DNA of 64,000 nucleotides, from positions 41,983,663 to 42,047,662 of the forward strand of contig CM046855.1 of the NCBI GenBank assembly GCA_025617745.1, in the 5' to 3' direction. Within the stretch, counting starts at the first letter, position 1; every line of letters begins with the position of its first letter. Source of the stretch: Heliocidaris erythrogramma (Eukaryota; Echinodermata; Echinoidea; Camarodonta; Echinometridae). Of this stretch, positions 33,651 through 43,805 are shown piece by piece. The notes beneath the pieces were generated by a model. It did not search any database. It saw only the letters and a list, made by a program, of their open reading frames with translations, and was not told where the DNA came from. A program made the translations under genes and the position numbers.

Positions 33651-34810
33651 TGGACAAGATTTTGACTTTGGATTTTGCTGTAAATATCAAAAGTTCTTCC
33701 TAACGGCCATTTGAGGTAGGAGTGAGATTTTTAAGGGCTGAATTTGAAAGCAAGTATTTAAAATATTTATCTTATTTTCCCCCCCATACCTTTAGTACAT
33801 GCGACAGAAAATACCAACTATTTTACAGTAATGTACCCGTGAGTGGTGTTCCCCTTAAAGCATTTTACTGTTTTTGTTTTCTTCTTTTTACAGTTTTTAA
33901 GGTCTATTAGAGCTTTCCAGAGCTAAAACACTCATCGCTCATGCTTCACTGAATCTGCCACTTCACAAACAATGGTTTTGGCAATTAAGTGTCACTAAAT
34001 GGTCATGATACTTTTGCCTGAATAACATAAATTTGACTCTCTAACTTTAAAACGAATGTATGAACACAAATTAGAATCTACAAAAAAAGAAATCATGTCA
34101 TATCATTGGAAAGGGTTGTGATCTCTTAATATTCATCTCCTACACCAAATGATCTATATCAATCTAGGGTCCATGACCATGGCCCAAGAATTGCAACACA
34201 TAGAATTGGAAGATCTTTCATCATGTTCATTCTAACAATATACATGTAGACTTTAATAGTCAACTTCACTAATTATCCTTGAAAACTAACGCTAAAAAAA
34301 AAAGAATAATATTAATAAGAACAACATTTATAATAGCATTAGCAGGGACACCAATTAATGCCCTTCAGACTACTGCCCAGTCTCACCAATACAAAGTGAT
34401 ACCAGGCATTACATAGGAAACCACCATTCACTCATCTCAGACTCAGTCAGAGCACTTCACTTCATCAAATTGTCGGGGTCTTCTTTTCCTCTCCATGCCT
34501 GTCTGCATAAAAAACGAACGAATGAGTGGTTTCCTAAATCTCAAAATATCCGAGACTCAAAAAGACTCAAAATATTTTGAATAACCCTTGAATAATTACA
34601 CTCTGCATGACTGAGGAAAATGGACCTGTTCCTGATAACCGTTTTATGTTCACATGCACAGCAAAGGCAGTGCACTGTGCAGTCATGGCAGTGCTCACTT
34701 GCTGCACCGACGGCGACGTCGTTTTCCATGGCCACTGCCTGTTTGTTATGAATAAAGCGCCATAAAGTGACCATGTTTTACAGTTTTATAACAGAATGAA
34801 ATATACTCAC

Positions 34811-34865
34811 CATGTTTTAGTTCATGCCGAACCATCAGTGTATCTTCAACATTAGCCTGCGCCAT
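34811..34865 (-). CDS. RPS6KA5: MSK1-type kinase, first coding exon
   Basis: On the minus strand, ATG at 34863-34865 opens MAQANVEDTLMVRHELKH and the exon ends ACATG|GTGAGT, an excellent donor, leaving one base (G) that completes the first codon (GCT, Ala) with exon 2. Joined to 16619-16690, the frame is continuous, and VRHELKH corresponds to the VKHELRT that precedes ANLTGHAEKVG in vertebrate MSK1. Phase, donor, acceptor and protein match all agree. The variable residues before it are of no known domain. Intron 1 is therefore 16691-34810, 18,120 bp, consistent with a large first intron carrying regulatory and transposon sequence. The remaining two kinase domains lie to the left of the window. 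Confidence 0.9.
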
Positions 34866-35075
34866 TTCCACACTCCGTCAATAGAATTTAGGGCAAATTT
34901 GCCCACTTCTAAGGCCTGAATGCTGTTCCAAAAAGTTTCACTTTTCTGGGAAACAATCTAAATAATATTCTACGCATAGTACCGCAGATGGCGCTAAACG
35001 TAAAATGTCTTCGATCACACTTTCCGTCTTGTCAATAGACAACCGGAGGCTGATAATTCTTCATAATTATTGTCA
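34866..35075 (-). promoter_or_regulatory. Probable 5' UTR and promoter of the kinase gene
   Basis: Sequence immediately upstream of the kinase ATG on the minus strand. It is inferred from position; no TATA box is evident near the ATG, and the transcription start cannot be fixed. AGATGGCGCT near 34986 resembles an ATGGCG-type core. Confidence 0.35.
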
Positions 35076-35545
35076 ACATTTTTTTAGGTTAATGTTGTCG
35101 AAAATATGAAAAACATATAGGTCAGGTCAGGAGCAGCGACAAAGTATTTTGCTAGAGGGCAGGGGGATTCTCACTCTCTCTCAACAAAAATCCTGACAAG
35201 AAAGAAAAAGAAGACGGAAAAAAGAAGGAGAAGGTGAAAAAAGAAGAAAAAAATAATGTCATTTCATTTTTATACACGATCAATTTATAGGAAGAAAAGG
35301 GTCCCCCCCCCCTCTCTCTCTCCCCGTAAGCCGGCCTACATGAAAAAGTTTCTTTCTTTCCCATTTGATATCTTGATATTGGATTTTAGGTCTTTTTCTT
35401 TTCTTCTTCTTTTTTAATGTTTATTTTGGTGCCTTGTTATTGAGTGTTTTGGTTCCTTTTCTGCACTTTTTTGGCTAGTCAAGGAGTGAATGATTTTTTT
35501 AAATAGTTCCTATCACCTTTACTATCAAGACAGTGCATGGAGTTT
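35076..35545. other. No gene seen; purine/pyrimidine-rich
   Basis: A purine-rich stretch at 35200-35260, a CCCC/CTCT run near 35304-35325 and a pyrimidine-rich stretch at 35390-35415. The frame open on the minus strand is low-complexity. Confidence 0.5.
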
Positions 35546-35549
35546 TATT

Positions 35550-35935
35550 TAAAGGAGAATGAAACCCTGGGGAAATATCCATTTCAATGAAAAAAGAGGA
35601 TAGAGAAAAGTAATTTTTTTTTTTAAGTTCCATCAAAATCAATTTACTTGGCTATAGCGATCCTCAAATTGGCAATGTTGCTTCAAAATGGTAGGTTTAG
35701 TAGTCCAACTCTCAATATGTTTTGTACACAAAATTTCATATTTTCTCCATTATCTTTAAAGATGCTGCTTGTCTTTTTGTGAACTCAACATATGTTGTGT
35801 CAAATACATTTTCCCATAATATAGCTTGAGCCAAGAAGGAGACAAGCTGCACCTTGAAAGATAATGGAAAAAATATGAAATTTTGTGTACAAACATATCA
35901 ACGAAAGAAAGATTCTATATAAATACCAATTCAAT
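35550..35935. repeat. MITE-like arm, unassigned family
   Basis: TTTAAAGGAGAATGAAACCC, CAAATTGGCAATGTTGC and the inverted pair ACACAAAATTTCATATTTTC (35738) and GAAATTTTGTGTAC (35877) give a hairpin-like core. Resembles families A and B in plan but not in terminal sequence. The right end is replaced by the next retroelement tail. Confidence 0.45.
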
Positions 35936-36250
35936 TCAATTTAATGACATTTATTTCCAACTGTCCAATATAAGTGTACAAGGTAATAAATGAACAAAAT
36001 AATGTACCATAATCTGATGATGTATTTTTAGCAAAAATATGACAAAATATACATTTATATGGTGGTACATATATTATAGTTGGAGGACACACCTCTGAAA
36101 GCAAAAGCTAATTGGGTCAAGGGTGCCCTTGTATTGGGTATTGGGCGTTAGAGTACATAATAAATATACAAAAAGGAAATAACTACATACAACAAACAAA
36201 ACGGAAAAGGGGTAACATTCCTAGACCGCTGAGCTTGATTGGAGAAGAAA
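35936..36250 (-). mobile_element. Non-LTR retroelement 3' end
   Basis: Read on the minus strand it ends AAATAAATGTCATTAAATTG followed by an AATTG-type tail (35936-35950). The 3' UTR-like body runs to about 36250. No coding part. Confidence 0.45.
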
Positions 36251-36944
36251 AAAAGAGGGGTGGATGGGGGAGAATAGGAGGTGCAAAATAAAAGGAGTAC
36301 GGAAAAAAGAGAAACTCACGAAGAAACAGAGAGAAGAAACGGAGAGAAAAGACATAATGGAGGGTGGGGAAGTGTCTTAAACCATATTATTTGTAAGATG
36401 AAGTGACATGTTTTCTTCATCTTTCTTGAGAAGCTGGCAAGAGAAGCGGAGTTATAAGGCCATTGTAATTATGATTACTTGATTTATTTCTTATTTTTGT
36501 AATTATGAATTTTAAAAAACCCCATATTATTTTACATTGCACATATCAATTACTAATCAAAACTTGGCTTCGGAAAGAAAACATAATAAAAGAGAAGAAA
36601 ACCGAAGGGCTTTGAAAAGATTAATAGTGGGAGCACAAAAGTCAGAATAATTAATTACTGTATTAAGAACATTAATTAAATTTTCGATATGTTTGTAACT
36701 CACAAAAATGACTAAACACATCCCATTTTTCATTTTTCTTTAAGATAAAGAAAAGTTCTTCCCTGATATAGGGCACCGGTATGTAAAATATAATTATGTT
36801 TACTCTTCATAAAACAATTTTGTTACATCTTGAGATTTACTTTAAAGATATGTCTTATATACCACAAGGACTGAGAGAGTTCTCTATAATATAATGACTT
36901 CTTCGGGGATTTTTCATGACCAGATTGCCAATCAGAAATTCCTA

Positions 36945-37060
36945 GTTATCTTCATTTCATTTCATTTATTCATTTATTCCATTCAAAAATAAAAATACAA
37001 TTAACAATAAAGTAAATATATTATACATAGAATGCGGAGACAGCAAGAAAGACTTTCATA
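36945..37060 (-). mobile_element. Non-LTR retroelement 3' end, very short
   Basis: Minus-strand tail (GAAAT)n and AATAAATGAATAAATGAAAT at 36950-36990, after TTTGAATGG. Same architecture as 35936-36250 but different sequence. Confidence 0.4.
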
Positions 37061-37502
37061 ATAATTATATTCATAAAATTCTAATGTTATTCCATCCTTA
37101 CTTTCTCTCTATATAAGTTTTCCTTTTATAAATCCATGTTTCTCTGATTTTTCTCTTTCACACAAACCAATCTCCACCTTCCTCATATAATATTATGTTC
37201 ATTCCTTTTCTTTTCCCTTTTCAACTGTTAAATTTTACTGTGATATCGCTGAAGAAAGGGAATTTTTTTCTTGATGTCACAATGCAGATTTGATTCAGTC
37301 CTACTATTTTTATGCCTCTTCCAGGGAACTTTATTTTACACAATCAAAATCACAACTGCACATAAATTAATAACTTAGGAACACTATTACTACAACATAT
37401 TGCTTGTCATTTCTCGCTTTTGCTATATAGTTTGAATAATGCATGTTTCCAGTCTTTCAAAAGAACTCTAGCATTTGTTTTGTTATTTCCTTTTTCTAAT
37501 GC

Positions 37503-38109
37503 TTAAAGGCCAAGTCCACCCTAAAAAAAAGTTGATTTGAATAAATAGAGAAAAATCCAACAAGCATAACACTGAAAATTTCATCAAAATAGGATGTAAA
37601 ATAAGAAAGTTATGGTATTTTAAAGTTTAACTTAATTTCGCAAAACAGTTATATGCACATCCTGCTCAGTATGCGAATGAGGGAACCAGTGACGTCACCC
37701 ACTATTTCTTTTGTATTTTGTTATGTGAAACATAGAATATTTTAATTTCTGCAGATTTCACAATTAGGAAGCTCTCAGTGAATTGTGTATAGGTTGCAAC
37801 AATGGCAATTACACATGTTCAGCGAGGAATCAAACCTTGTTTCACATTATAACAAGGAAAAATTAAAATATTTCGTATTTCATGTAATAAAATACAAAAG
37901 AAATAGTGAGTGGGTGACGTCACTGGTTCCTTCATTTGCATACTGAGCAGGATGTGCATATAACTGTTTTGCGAAATTAAGCGAAACTTTAAAATACCAT
38001 AACTTTCTTATTTTACATCCTATTTTGATGAAATTTTCAGTGTTATGCTTGTTGGATTTTTCTCTATTTATTCAAAACAACTTTTTGTTAGGGTGCACTT
38101 GGCCTTTAA
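37503..38109. mobile_element. Palindromic MITE, family C, copy 2
   Basis: Starts TTAAAGGCCAAGTCCACCCT and ends AGGGTGCACTTGGCCTTTAA. The arms pair over most of their length (ATTTGAATAAATAGAGAAAA, AACACTGAAAATTTCATCAA, TTTCGCAAAACAGTTATATG and inverses). Each arm contains CCAGTGACGTCACCCAC or its inverse, an exact TGACGTCA palindrome. The 140-codon frame at 38045-38467 spans its right arm and the neighbouring SINE and is not a gene. Confidence 0.85.
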
Positions 38110-38299
38110 CGTAATTTTTATAAATGACATATTCAGCAAATTAAACGTGACATTTGTCAAAATATTGTGTGGTTTTTCTATTTCATATCCAGTTATCATA
38201 ATAATCTTTCCATTCATATCGATACCTAAAACACAAAATTATGTTTCAAACGAATTACAAGTTTATGAAATACAGGTATATTTCTACATTCTGCAGCGT

Positions 38300-38580
38300 A
38301 TAGGTGTCGTGGTCTTTAGTGGATACGGCTCTCATGGTTCGCGGTTCGAGTCCGGCCGCGGAACTATAATGTCCTTAGGCAAGATATTAATCTACATTTG
38401 CCACTCTCCACCCATGTGTAGTAAATGGGTAGGAATTTATTCCTTGACTGCTTTCAGCGCCTTATAGGGCAGCTATAGGCGAAAGCCAGTGTAATACATA
38501 GTACTTTGTAGGCGCCTTGAGATTCCCATGCATGACTGTGATGGATATGTGCATGCGCAATAAATGTAGCTATATTATCT
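38300..38580 (+). mobile_element. tRNA-derived SINE, near full length
   Basis: Head GGTGTCGTGGTCTTTAGTGG to GCGGTTCGAGTCCGGCCGC, with a clear box B (GGTTCGAGTCC) and a weaker box A (TGGTCTTTAGTGG). Body TTAATCTACATTTGCCACTC, AGTAAATGGGTAGGAATTTA, GCGAAAGCCAGTGTAATAC, ending in GCGCAATAAATG. Same family as 6399-6676 in the opposite orientation. It adjoins the family-C MITE. Confidence 0.8.
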
Positions 38581-39400
38581 AAATGATGTGTTATTTCAAT
38601 TACAATCTTCACAAAAACATATATTTGTTTTCATTTGTTCCATTTGTTTCTGGGTGGTGCAGGGAAGGGGGAAGCGCAAAAACTTTGACGTTTTATAGCA
38701 AATTGAGAGAAAGATAACGGCTCGTATAGAGAGCAAACCTTTAGTTTTTTTTGAGGAAAGTTAGTTTGACGCCGTGACTGCTTTTCAGTTATTTGGACGC
38801 AATACTGCACTGTATATATGTAACAGGGGTTGGTGCAGAAAACTTTGGAGTAAACACGAAAACACAAAAACAAAAACAAAAACAAAACACAAATAACTGA
38901 TGAGCTCTTTATATTTATTTATCTATTTAATTTGTTTATTCATTTTTTGCTTGTCAGAAAGTTTTGGAGAAATTGCTTTTTTACCCATCCATCGGATGCC
39001 TTAACGACGATGTTGGCATATCAAGCGACTGTCGGAGGAGGCCAGGTGGCGACAACTATTGGTGATGACGACAAACGATGACGACGATGATGATGATGAC
39101 AATAAATTAGTTGGCAATGATGATGATGAAAGATGATAAGGTATAGACGAAAAAGAAAGTGAGGAGAAAATTCACACCGGCGTAAATCCGGTTCAAGGAG
39201 TGGGGGTATATGATCGCAATATTGAGCGGAAATTTCCAAAGTTTGGGGGCACCGATAAGGGCTATTTCTGGGGACAAAAAGGGCACTATACAACGGGAAA
39301 AATATACCATCTCTAAACATTGTCATATACAATATACCCTACATTGTGATTACATTTACAGAAATATCAGTTATGTTTCTCTCTTACACACAGGCCTATT
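38581..39400. other. No gene seen
   Basis: Contains a GAT/GAC trinucleotide-rich tract (39060-39135). Open frames on the minus strand here are Ser/His-rich by-products of it. Confidence 0.5.
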
Positions 39401-39404
39401 TTTC

Positions 39405-39600
39405 AATAGGGGGGGGGGGCAGACGTGAAGGATCCAACCGCATAGCCAGGATTTCATTTTAGGGGGGGGGGGGGGCGGTTGTGGGGCACGCGAAAGTGCG
39501 AAATTTTGCGATGAGCACGCATAGCGCGCTCCCGGGGGGGGGGGGATACCAAAATTCCTGTAGTACTGGGAACACTGAACCCCCCCCCCCCACACTGCGC
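39405..39600. repeat. Cluster of homopolymer G/C runs
   Basis: G-runs of 10-15 bases near 39409, 39463 and 39534 and a C-run near 39580, in 200 bp. Sequence between (GGATTTCATTTTAGGGG, CACGCGAAAGTGCGAAATTT) recalls the insert at 29438-29525, so it may be an old G-run-bearing dispersed repeat. Confidence 0.7.
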
Positions 39601-39974
39601 CTGAGTTTAAATAATCATAAAATTTCTCTAAAGAGTTGATTTGTCATTCTGAATCCTGAAAAAAGACTCATGAACTTGTAGAAGATGAAATAGATAGACT
39701 GTCATTTTGGAGAATGCTGTACAGAATTAGAAGTCTCCTCGTGTCCTCAGCATGCATGACGTGAAAATATCTGAGCTTGTTTTCCACACTTTGTTTATAA
39801 TACTAGGCATTTATGTTTTATCAAGAGGTGGTGATGTAATGCCCATTTGTACCGATAGAAAACATGTTAGTAATGGACATGGATGAGAGATTTTGATATA
39901 TAACATCGGAAATATTGGGATATTCAAATCATATCTTTAGCATTTTAATTGCATTTTAAGGAGCAATTCCCTTG

Positions 39975-40350
39975 TGAAAAAGTACTGCAGTACTTGTACT
40001 TGTACTGCTTGTACTGCAGTAGTACTGTAGTAAATTGGACCCAAGTAGTGCAGTAATAATGCATTACTACTGCAAATGTACCGCAACAGTACCACAAGTA
40101 CTGCAATGTACTGCAGAAGTATCACGAGTACTATGCAAGTACCTCAAAGTTTCTACACTAGTGCAGTACTACCTCAGAAAGTACTGCAAAAGTACCACAA
40201 GTACTGCAATGTACTGCAGTACTTACTGCAGTAATACTGCAAAAGTACAATGAGTACTGCAAGTACCTCAAAATATTGCGAGTACTGCGGTAATACTGCA
40301 GGATTACTGCAGTACTACTGCATTACTTTGCAGTACTTTTTTACAAGGGT
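39975..40350. repeat. GTACTGCAGTAC-type tandem array
   Basis: About 370 bp of 9-21 bp variants of GTACTGCAGTA, CAAGTACTGCAATGTACTGC and TACCACAAGTACTGC. The core word is its own reverse complement, so the array can pair with itself on one strand. It lies 0.5 kb upstream of the PH gene start. Confidence 0.9.
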
Positions 40351-40500
40351 TCTCATTTAACATTTGTTTAAATGTTAAATTTATCAATTTTATCAATAAA
40401 TGATTGATATGGAAATTATTTCTTCCTTGAAAAGTGAGGGGTATATTTGTACAGGCCACCCTCTCCCCGAAAGGTGTGCGTGGGGGTGGGGGGTATGGGG

Positions 40501-40522
40501 TATATATACCCCCCCCCCCCCC
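40501..40522. repeat. C-run after GGGGT repeats
   Basis: GGGGTGGGGGGTATGGGG directly followed by TATATATA and a 14-base C-run; a potential hairpin or quadruplex. Confidence 0.6.
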
Positions 40523-40868
40523 GGATTTACGCTAGTGGGAGGAAATCTTCGACAGATCTTCATCACCACAAGCTTCATGCTGATCGATTTGTTGCCTTCA
40601 GAATTGGTTATTGATATTGTGTATCTATGCCTTTTTAAAATTAGCTTTTCATTTATTTCATTTATACATTCCTTCCTTCCCACTTCTTCCATCCACTTCC
40701 TTCCTTTATTCATTCATTCATTCTCAGATTCTAATAAGTCTCTTTACAGATACCATAGAAGAAAAATATCCGCTCGTTAACGTCATGCTTATTATTATCG
40801 GCAAAATTAGTTCGCGCGGTGAGGATAAGAAGATCATTGAACCAGTACCAAAACAACGCGAAACAACC

Positions 40869-41117
40869 ATGGCTGCCAATCCAGGGAGGAACGGCTCTTG
40901 CTCTTCTCACGCCTCAGAAAGATCTTCTGCTTGCTCTTCATCGAATTCATCCGGATCCAAAAACAACACTTTAAGCACAAGAAGTAGCCATGATATTTAC
41001 GAGTTGGATGACTCGAAATGTGGCTGGTTGTTGAAGAGATCTCGGGTGTCCAAGAAATGGAAAAAGCGATGGTTCGCACTGAGAAGGGATGAGCTGATTT
41101 ATGGACACAACTCAGAG
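40869..41117 (+). CDS. PH domain-CaaX protein, exon 1
   Basis: First coding exon of a two-exon gene. I chose the ATG at 40869 (context AACAACCATGGCT, a strong eukaryotic start); the frame is open further upstream but that part is not protein-like. Encodes 83 residues: a Ser-rich linker (about 10-45: NGSCSSHASERSSACSSSNS), then the start of a PH domain, CGWLLKRSRVSKKWKKRWFA and LRRDELIYGHNSE. The basic pattern K-x-R...K-KW-KKRWF between strands 1 and 2 matches phosphoinositide-binding PH domains. The exon stops at GAG with donor GTGATG in phase 0. An additional 5' noncoding exon is possible (CTTTACAG near 40749 could be an acceptor). PH domains bring signalling proteins to membranes. Confidence 0.85.
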
Positions 41118-43193
41118 GTGATGAATGTCTTCAATGATGTTCATGCATAAAAGCAATACAATGTATTTCTTACATTTAATGATGATGAGTGAATGATCAG
41201 TCTTGTGTAGAGAGTGAAATGTCATCATTTGTTTTTAACTTAAAATGTTTATTTTTTGTTTAAACTTAAGGGGGAAAAAAGATCTGAGATTCAAGTCTTC
41301 AAAAAAGTTCAATTCAAGAAAGACAAGATGGAGTCAGACAGAGAGAGAGAGAGGGAGAGAAAGACATGAAAGAGGGAGAGTCTAACAAAACTTTGATACT
41401 GTGGGTCATTTCATCAAAGCGTTATAACTTCTTCTGGCTACTCAACATTCCATCAGGAACCAAACGACTAACGAGGAGGATGAGGGATTGCGCAATGTTG
41501 CTTAAGTAGGCCTAGTCCTTATTACTGGAGTCTTCGTTGCGGAAGAAACTGGTTGCTGCAAGTTTGAATGTGTTGTTGTCTGCTATGCTTTGGATGTCGG
41601 GTGGTAGTGAGTTCCAGTCCTTGGTGGTACGTGGAATGTAGGAGTGTTCGAAACAGTTGGTGAGGGTGGAGTATTGTATGAAGGAGTTTCCTGAAGTATG
41701 TCTTGTGGCTCGTGTAGCTGGACGTAGGTAGTCCGACACCGGCAGGGCCAAGTGCCCCCCCCCCAGGCCTTGTGCAATATACTGACCCTCGAAACGACAA
41801 GATCAGCAACATCTTGACACTGTCACTCAACTTGTCCGCTAAGTGTTTCACAAAGCCGTCTTTGCCAAGACCAGCGACAACTTCCCTGACAAGTGACTTG
41901 ACGCTACTACAAAGCTATCATATCTTTTTAGAATGCCATTACAAAGCCAGCTTTTAGTTAGTCTATGGGCTGCGAAAAAAATGAAAACTATAAATTTAGA
42001 GGAAAATTACTTTCTGATTTCCAAGCACTTTCCATTATCAAATAGTTTTGACCCCCCCCCCCCCGACAAGTACATGTATGATGGGGAGCCCCATGTCCGC
42101 GCATCTAAGGTTTTGATCTGAAAATGAACAAGAATTTCTTCAATATTCCTCTAAAGCTTAATTTTATATTATTCCTGATATTCTAAAGAGTAAGTCTGCA
42201 AAAAATCTCATCAAAATTAGAGCAAGAACAATGCCAAGAAACTGTGGTCATGTCATTTGAACATTGAAAAAAACAATGGTGCCCATGTCTGCGCACTCAT
42301 TCATTTTACACGCAGTTCAGGAGTTTTGACGTGAAAGACAACATTTTAAGGCATGTGAATAAAAAATGTCTGAAATAAGACCGTTTTTCATTATTTTGAC
42401 TCGTTTTTTGCATGAATACCTATCGCTATGATAAAGATGAAAAGTTTGTGTTCGTTGCGTGTTTTGTTTTATTAGAATCGCGCAGTTACGCGTGTGCGCA
42501 GACTTGGGCACTCTAGCCATACATAAGATTTCACATTGTCTTCACATCAGTAGCAATTTGCTACCATAGAAGCAGCATAAGTAACATAAGTTTTTGTTTT
42601 AACAGAATAATTATATCATTAAAAAAAAAAAATTTCGCTGCCAACTTTCGATATTTTGGAACAGTTTGGGAAAAACTGAGCCCCAAACTCTGTTTGGGTA
42701 ATTGACGATAAATCCAATGGGTTGTGATAAAGAGTATTATTTTTAGCCGATGAGTATCGATATCAATTGAGTTGTCGTTCATATGCCTTTGTGAAACAGT
42801 TTGTCAGGTCTGTGACATTTCCGTAGATGACTGACAATGACTGTCATGGAGTTGATTTGATGGAACGACCCCCAGGTTATGTTCATATATTTCAAACTTT
42901 TTTTAATATAATTCTAATTCTGCTGTTATATAATACAATCTGTCACTTTTTTTTTGTTTTATTCTAAAAATACCTACATATAATTTCCCTTCAGAGTTTT
43001 ATATGGTGTTCCCTAGTAATATGTGCATGCAAATGGAAAATTTTTAGCATTAGACATGGCAAAAATATTCGCCAAGGAATGGCACCTGGCATCAGTTAAA
43101 AGAAATTTCAAGATGTCATGGACTGATGGATGTGAATGTTAAATGATGATATTAAAATGTATTTCTTTTCACTTTCCTGTTTTCATTTGATAG
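41118..43193 (+). other. Intron of the PH gene
   Basis: 2076 bp, donor GTGATG and acceptor TTCATTTGATAG. It contains a GAGA run (41341-41360), a minus-strand retroelement fragment (41512-41751), C-runs (about 41755 and 42053) and otherwise AT-rich DNA. Confidence 0.8.
41512..41751 (-). pseudogene. Non-LTR retroelement, C-terminal ORF2 fragment
   Basis: The 79-residue minus-strand frame carries YLRPATRATRHTSGNSFIQY, SYIPRTTKDWNSLPPDI and FKLAATSFF. The SYIPRT(T/I)KDWNSLP pattern is a hallmark of the C-terminal end of many non-LTR polyproteins, and it differs from the LWNNLP version at 26787-28211, so it is a different family. The 3' UTR would run to about 41400. It is truncated at a C-run near 41755 and lies antisense in the PH gene intron. 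Confidence 0.75.
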
Positions 43194-43412
43194 TCACTGG
43201 ACAAAAGCATACCATTGGATGGAACAGACATATCTGATTCGGTCATGGACCAAAAGTTGTTTGTGTTCAAACTCCAGCCACTGAACTACAATCGGACTTT
43301 CTTTCTGCAAGCCGAAAATGAAGCTGACCAATTAGAATGGATGTCAGCCATCTGTTTTGCCAAAGCCACCAGCCACCAAACGGACAAGTCAAAGTCATGC
43401 GTTCTGCAGTGA
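43194..43412 (+). CDS. PH domain-CaaX protein, exon 2
   Basis: Second exon, entered in phase 0 after a pyrimidine-rich tract and TAG. Encodes 72 residues: SLDKSIPLDGTDISDS, then LFVFKLQPLNYNRTFFLQAE, ending the PH domain with the invariant-type Trp of the C-terminal helix (ADQLEWMSAICFAKA). A short linker and KSKSCVLQ-stop follow. CVLQ fits the CaaX rule (Cys, two aliphatics, X); a Gln at X favours farnesylation. With exon 1 this makes a 155-residue protein with one PH domain of about 100 residues and a lipid anchor preceded by lysines. I do not recognise a named orthologue. AATAAA at 45164-45169 is one candidate poly(A) signal. Confidence 0.87.
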   Translation, partial: SLDKSIPLDGTDISDSVMDQKLFVFKLQPLNYNRTFFLQAENEADQLEWMSAICFAKATSHQTDKSKSCVLQ

Positions 43413-43482
43413 ACTTCTTCGGCTAAAATGTATATCACTTGATGGAAATAAGGTGGAGACTTGATCTTTAGCTGCAATGCCC

Positions 43483-43805
43483 CCTTATATAGAGTGCTTC
43501 AAGAAATTGAGTTACCTGACATGAGATACCTTATACAGAGTGCTGCAAGAATGGAGTTACCTGACATGAGATACCTTATACAGAGTGCTTCATTAAGAAA
43601 TTGAGTTACCTGACATGAGATACCTTATATAGAGTGCTGCAAGAATGGAGTTACCTAACATGAGATACCTTATACAGAGTGCTTCAAGAAATTGAGTTAC
43701 CTGACATGAGATACCTTATATAGAGTGCTTCAAGAAATTGAGTTACCTGACATGAGATACCTTATACAGATTGCTGCAAGAATGGAGTTACCTAACATGA
43801 GATAT
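43483..43805. repeat. Seven-copy 45-49 bp tandem repeat in the PH gene 3' region
   Basis: Units begin CCTTATA(C/T)AGAGTGCT at 43483, 43529, 43574, 43623, 43668, 43714 and 43760, continuing (T/G)CAAGAA... GAGTTACCTGACATGAGATA. Two variants are interspersed: TTCAAGAAATTGAG and TGCAAGAATGGAG, with one TTCATTAAGAAATTGAG. Repeats are very similar, so the array is recent. It starts 71 bp after the stop codon and is probably transcribed in the 3' UTR. Confidence 0.95.

Noticed and set aside
34541-34774. 77-codon Cys/His-containing minus-strand frame just after kinase exon 1
   Set aside because: Begins after the exon 1 splice donor, so it is intronic; the Cys/His spacing fits no zinc-finger type and there is no acceptor.
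38045-38467. 140-codon open frame
   Set aside because: It starts in the right arm of a family-C MITE and ends in a SINE; composition follows from those repeats.
40611-40868. N-terminal extension of the PH protein from an upstream start
   Set aside because: The extra residues are Ile/Phe/Leu-rich translation of a T-rich stretch, the first codon is TTG rather than ATG, and the ATG at 40869 has a much better start context.
43483-43805. CRISPR-like array
   Set aside because: Units are contiguous with no unique spacers, in a eukaryotic gene 3' region; it is an ordinary tandem repeat.
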